A stretch of DNA of 25,977 nucleotides, from contig JACCVN010000363.1 in assembly GCA_013698165.1 (NCBI GenBank), positions 1 through 25,977 of the forward strand. The letters run 5' to 3'. The notes under the pieces were generated by a model that was not told the DNA's origin, did no database searches, and was given only the letters and a program-made list of their open reading frames with translations. Of the stretch, positions 24,647-25,977 are shown one piece after another. Position numbers and translations under genes: made by a program. Within the stretch, counting starts at the first letter, position 1; every line of letters starts with the position of its first letter. This DNA is from Parachlamydiaceae bacterium. GTDB lineage: Bacteria; Chlamydiota; Chlamydiia; Chlamydiales; Parachlamydiaceae.

Positions 24647-25579
24647 ATGAAAAAGTGGTTTTTGTATTTTATAATTGTTATTTGTTTGACTGTCAAAGTC
24701 CATGGCTGGTGGGATGTTCCTCATATGCTGGTAGCGCAAATTGCTAAGGACAATATAGAACCCAAAACTTGTGAACGTGTAGAAGAGCTTCTGTCCTATT
24801 TCAAAGACCATTTTCCAAAAAGCAATTCCATTGTGACGGCTGCTTGTTTTCCAGATGATATTACATCTTTAGGCCTATCCGGCTTTAAAGTATGGCATGG
24901 AATGTTAACCCCTTATTGTCCTGACCACTATTTGTCAGAAGAGACTTTTAGCTGTATTGAAGCATTGGTTAATGATAACAATATTCTTTCAGGAATTAAC
25001 CAAAGCTTGAAAACTTTGCGTAATCCTTCCGCAAGTAAATGGGAAAAGTGTTTTCTGTTGAGGTTTTTATTACATTGCGTAGCTGATATTCACCAACCTT
25101 TGCACTGTATTCAGATGTATAGCAAGGAGTTTCCATCCGGCGATTTTGCTGGACATCGTTTTACAATCTCGGAAATGCCCTATGCTGATCTACATCAACT
25201 TTGGGATGCAGCATTTGGAATCGGATTTAAAAGAATGAAACGTCCCTTATCCGATCAAGATGCCCTCTGGATCAAAGAAACAGCAGATTTTATCGCGACC
25301 AATTTTCAAAATGAGATTTCTCCCCAAATTCATAATATGAATATCTCTGAATGGAGCCAGGAAAGTTATCAATTAGCCATAGATTTTGCTTACACAGGAA
25401 TTCAGCCTGGGGATAAACCTTCTCAAGATTATTTGGACAAGGGCGAACGCATTGCTTTACGCCAAATTGCCCTTGCAGGCTTTAGGTTGGGCACTCTTCT
25501 GGAAGAGCTTTTTGGTGAGGTAGCCTGCGGCGTCTCGCAGCAGGAGTCAGGGGTGAATGATGAGCTAAACATCAATTGA
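24647..25579 (+). CDS. Secreted S1/P1-type zinc nuclease
   Basis: Single-strand nuclease/3-prime-nucleotidase family (Penicillium P1, Aspergillus S1). A 20-residue signal peptide ends VHG, and the predicted mature protein begins with Trp21, as required because the Trp amino group binds zinc. The other ligands all have P1 spacing: His26, Asp70, His84, His143, Asp147, His153 (LLHCVADIHQPLH), His183 and Asp187 (LHQLWD). Length 310 fits. The C-terminal tail from about 292 (ACGVSQQESGV) is encoded by a copy of the dispersed palindrome. The ribosome-binding site is weak. It should act in the periplasm or outside, giving nucleotides or degrading host nucleic acid. It lies next to the nucleotide transporters. 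A phospholipase-C-like activity in the wider fold is an alternative. Confidence 0.9.
   Translation: MKKWFLYFIIVICLTVKVHGWWDVPHMLVAQIAKDNIEPKTCERVEELLSYFKDHFPKSNSIVTAACFPDDITSLGLSGFKVWHGMLTPYCPDHYLSEETFSCIEALVNDNNILSGINQSLKTLRNPSASKWEKCFLLRFLLHCVADIHQPLHCIQMYSKEFPSGDFAGHRFTISEMPYADLHQLWDAAFGIGFKRMKRPLSDQDALWIKETADFIATNFQNEISPQIHNMNISEWSQESYQLAIDFAYTGIQPGDKPSQDYLDKGERIALRQIALAGFRLGTLLEELFGEVACGVSQQESGVNDELNIN
25524..25544 (+). repeat. Short palindromic repeat, copy 2, inside the nuclease gene
   Basis: Nine-base arms (25524-25532 and 25536-25544) around the loop TCT, with one mismatch, matching the design of 16252-16274. Similarity continues to the right (AGGAGT-x-AG). It lies in the last 60 bases of the nuclease reading frame and encodes part of its C-terminal tail. 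Confidence 0.65.
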
Positions 25580-25977
25580 TAGCCGCAAAATGCAGCACTT
25601 GTAGTCTAACGTAAGTAAATTTGGAGCTCGAAGGGGCAGCTGCCGCCGCCGCATTCGCGGCTTTAAATTTATTTTTGTTAAACCACTGGCATAGGCCTTA
25701 TCATTACCCATATTTCAAAATCTAGGGTTAGATAAAAGAGAATATTAGCAACCCGCAGCTGCGGCTCTCTTCGCTATCGCTCGCAAGCCTTGCTACGGGC
25801 TAGGGTGTTGTTTTTGTGCAAAAAATTGGGTTTTTTATTCACATGAATTTAAGTATATTTAGGTATAACCTATTTAAGGTAATGTATTGCGATATACTTC
25901 ACAAATGAACCTCTAGCCGCGAAATGCGGCGACAGCATGTAGCCACACGCGTAAGTGTGGTAGACCAAGTTGTAGAG
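25580..25977. other. Repeat-rich gene-free region
   Basis: 398 bp without a gene. A motif AGCCGC-(G/A)AAATGC-(G/A)GC lies at 25581-25596 and again at 25915-25930; both are followed by TGTAG and ACGTAAGT-like tracts. A close inverted relative is at 25648-25661. A perfect palindrome CCGCAGCTGCGG is at 25753-25764. In the second copy CCACAC/GTGTGG (25933-25950) forms a hairpin. These look like decayed copies of a dispersed palindromic element. Confidence 0.6.
25648..25676 (+). terminator. Possible terminator after the nuclease gene
   Basis: GCCGC-ATTC-GCGGC hairpin (25648-25661) followed by TTTAAATTTATTTTTG. The stem is short but GC-rich and lies about 70 nt past the stop. The stem also belongs to the local repeat motif, so its role as a terminator is uncertain. 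Confidence 0.4.

Overview
The window looks like a chromosomal segment of an environmental (amoeba-associated, Parachlamydiales-type) chlamydia. Four things point there. A close relative of the chlamydial secreted protease CPAF has its catalytic Ser and Glu at the same residue numbers as in Chlamydia trachomatis. Two ATP/ADP-translocase-type nucleotide transporters (NTT/Npt) sit in tandem. The gene order uppS-cdsA-cmk is the chlamydial one. Several genes look like candidate host-directed effectors. A polyamine-type ABC transporter and more than one NTT in tandem fit the larger environmental genomes better than the reduced Chlamydia genomes. The genus cannot be fixed from sequence alone. I see no CRISPR array, intact insertion sequence, phage or plasmid gene.

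Layout. 1-644 is gene-free: a 186-bp tandem repeat with long nested inverted repeats, then a candidate promoter. 645-869 holds tRNA-Glu and tRNA-Lys with a strong terminator. 922-5236 carries two long minus-strand genes, each with a novel-looking N-terminal half: an atypical Ser/Thr protein kinase, and an alpha/beta hydrolase with a cysteine where the serine nucleophile is usual. The hydrolase gene is bracketed by two identical 67-bp direct repeats. 5893-9693 is a tightly overlapping potABCD-type ABC transporter operon, preceded by a large hairpin. 9914-11269 encodes a small membrane protein and a family-2 glycosyltransferase. 11332-12372 (minus) is a GNAT-domain protein.

12641-15847 (minus) is an envelope-lipid operon, uppS-cdsA-cmk plus a SAM methyltransferase. 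Divergent from it is a small gene behind a near-consensus sigma-54 promoter. 16380-20776 (minus) is clpC followed after 8 bp by the CPAF homologue, apparently one transcription unit. 20944-24476 has a good housekeeping promoter, a long leader with a possible small ORF, and the two NTT genes. 24488-24643 is a gene remnant. 24647-25579 is a secreted S1/P1-type zinc nuclease. The last 400 bp contain short palindromic repeats.

How the parts relate. Inferred from family knowledge: the NTT pair imports host nucleotides, the S1/P1 nuclease could release nucleotides outside the cytoplasm, and the ABC transporter imports a polyamine or similar solute. ClpC supplies cytoplasmic quality control, CPAF is an exported protease, and the kinase, hydrolase and GNAT proteins are candidate effectors. 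The uppS-cdsA-cmk-methyltransferase operon supplies undecaprenyl-diphosphate, CDP-diacylglycerol and CDP/dCDP.
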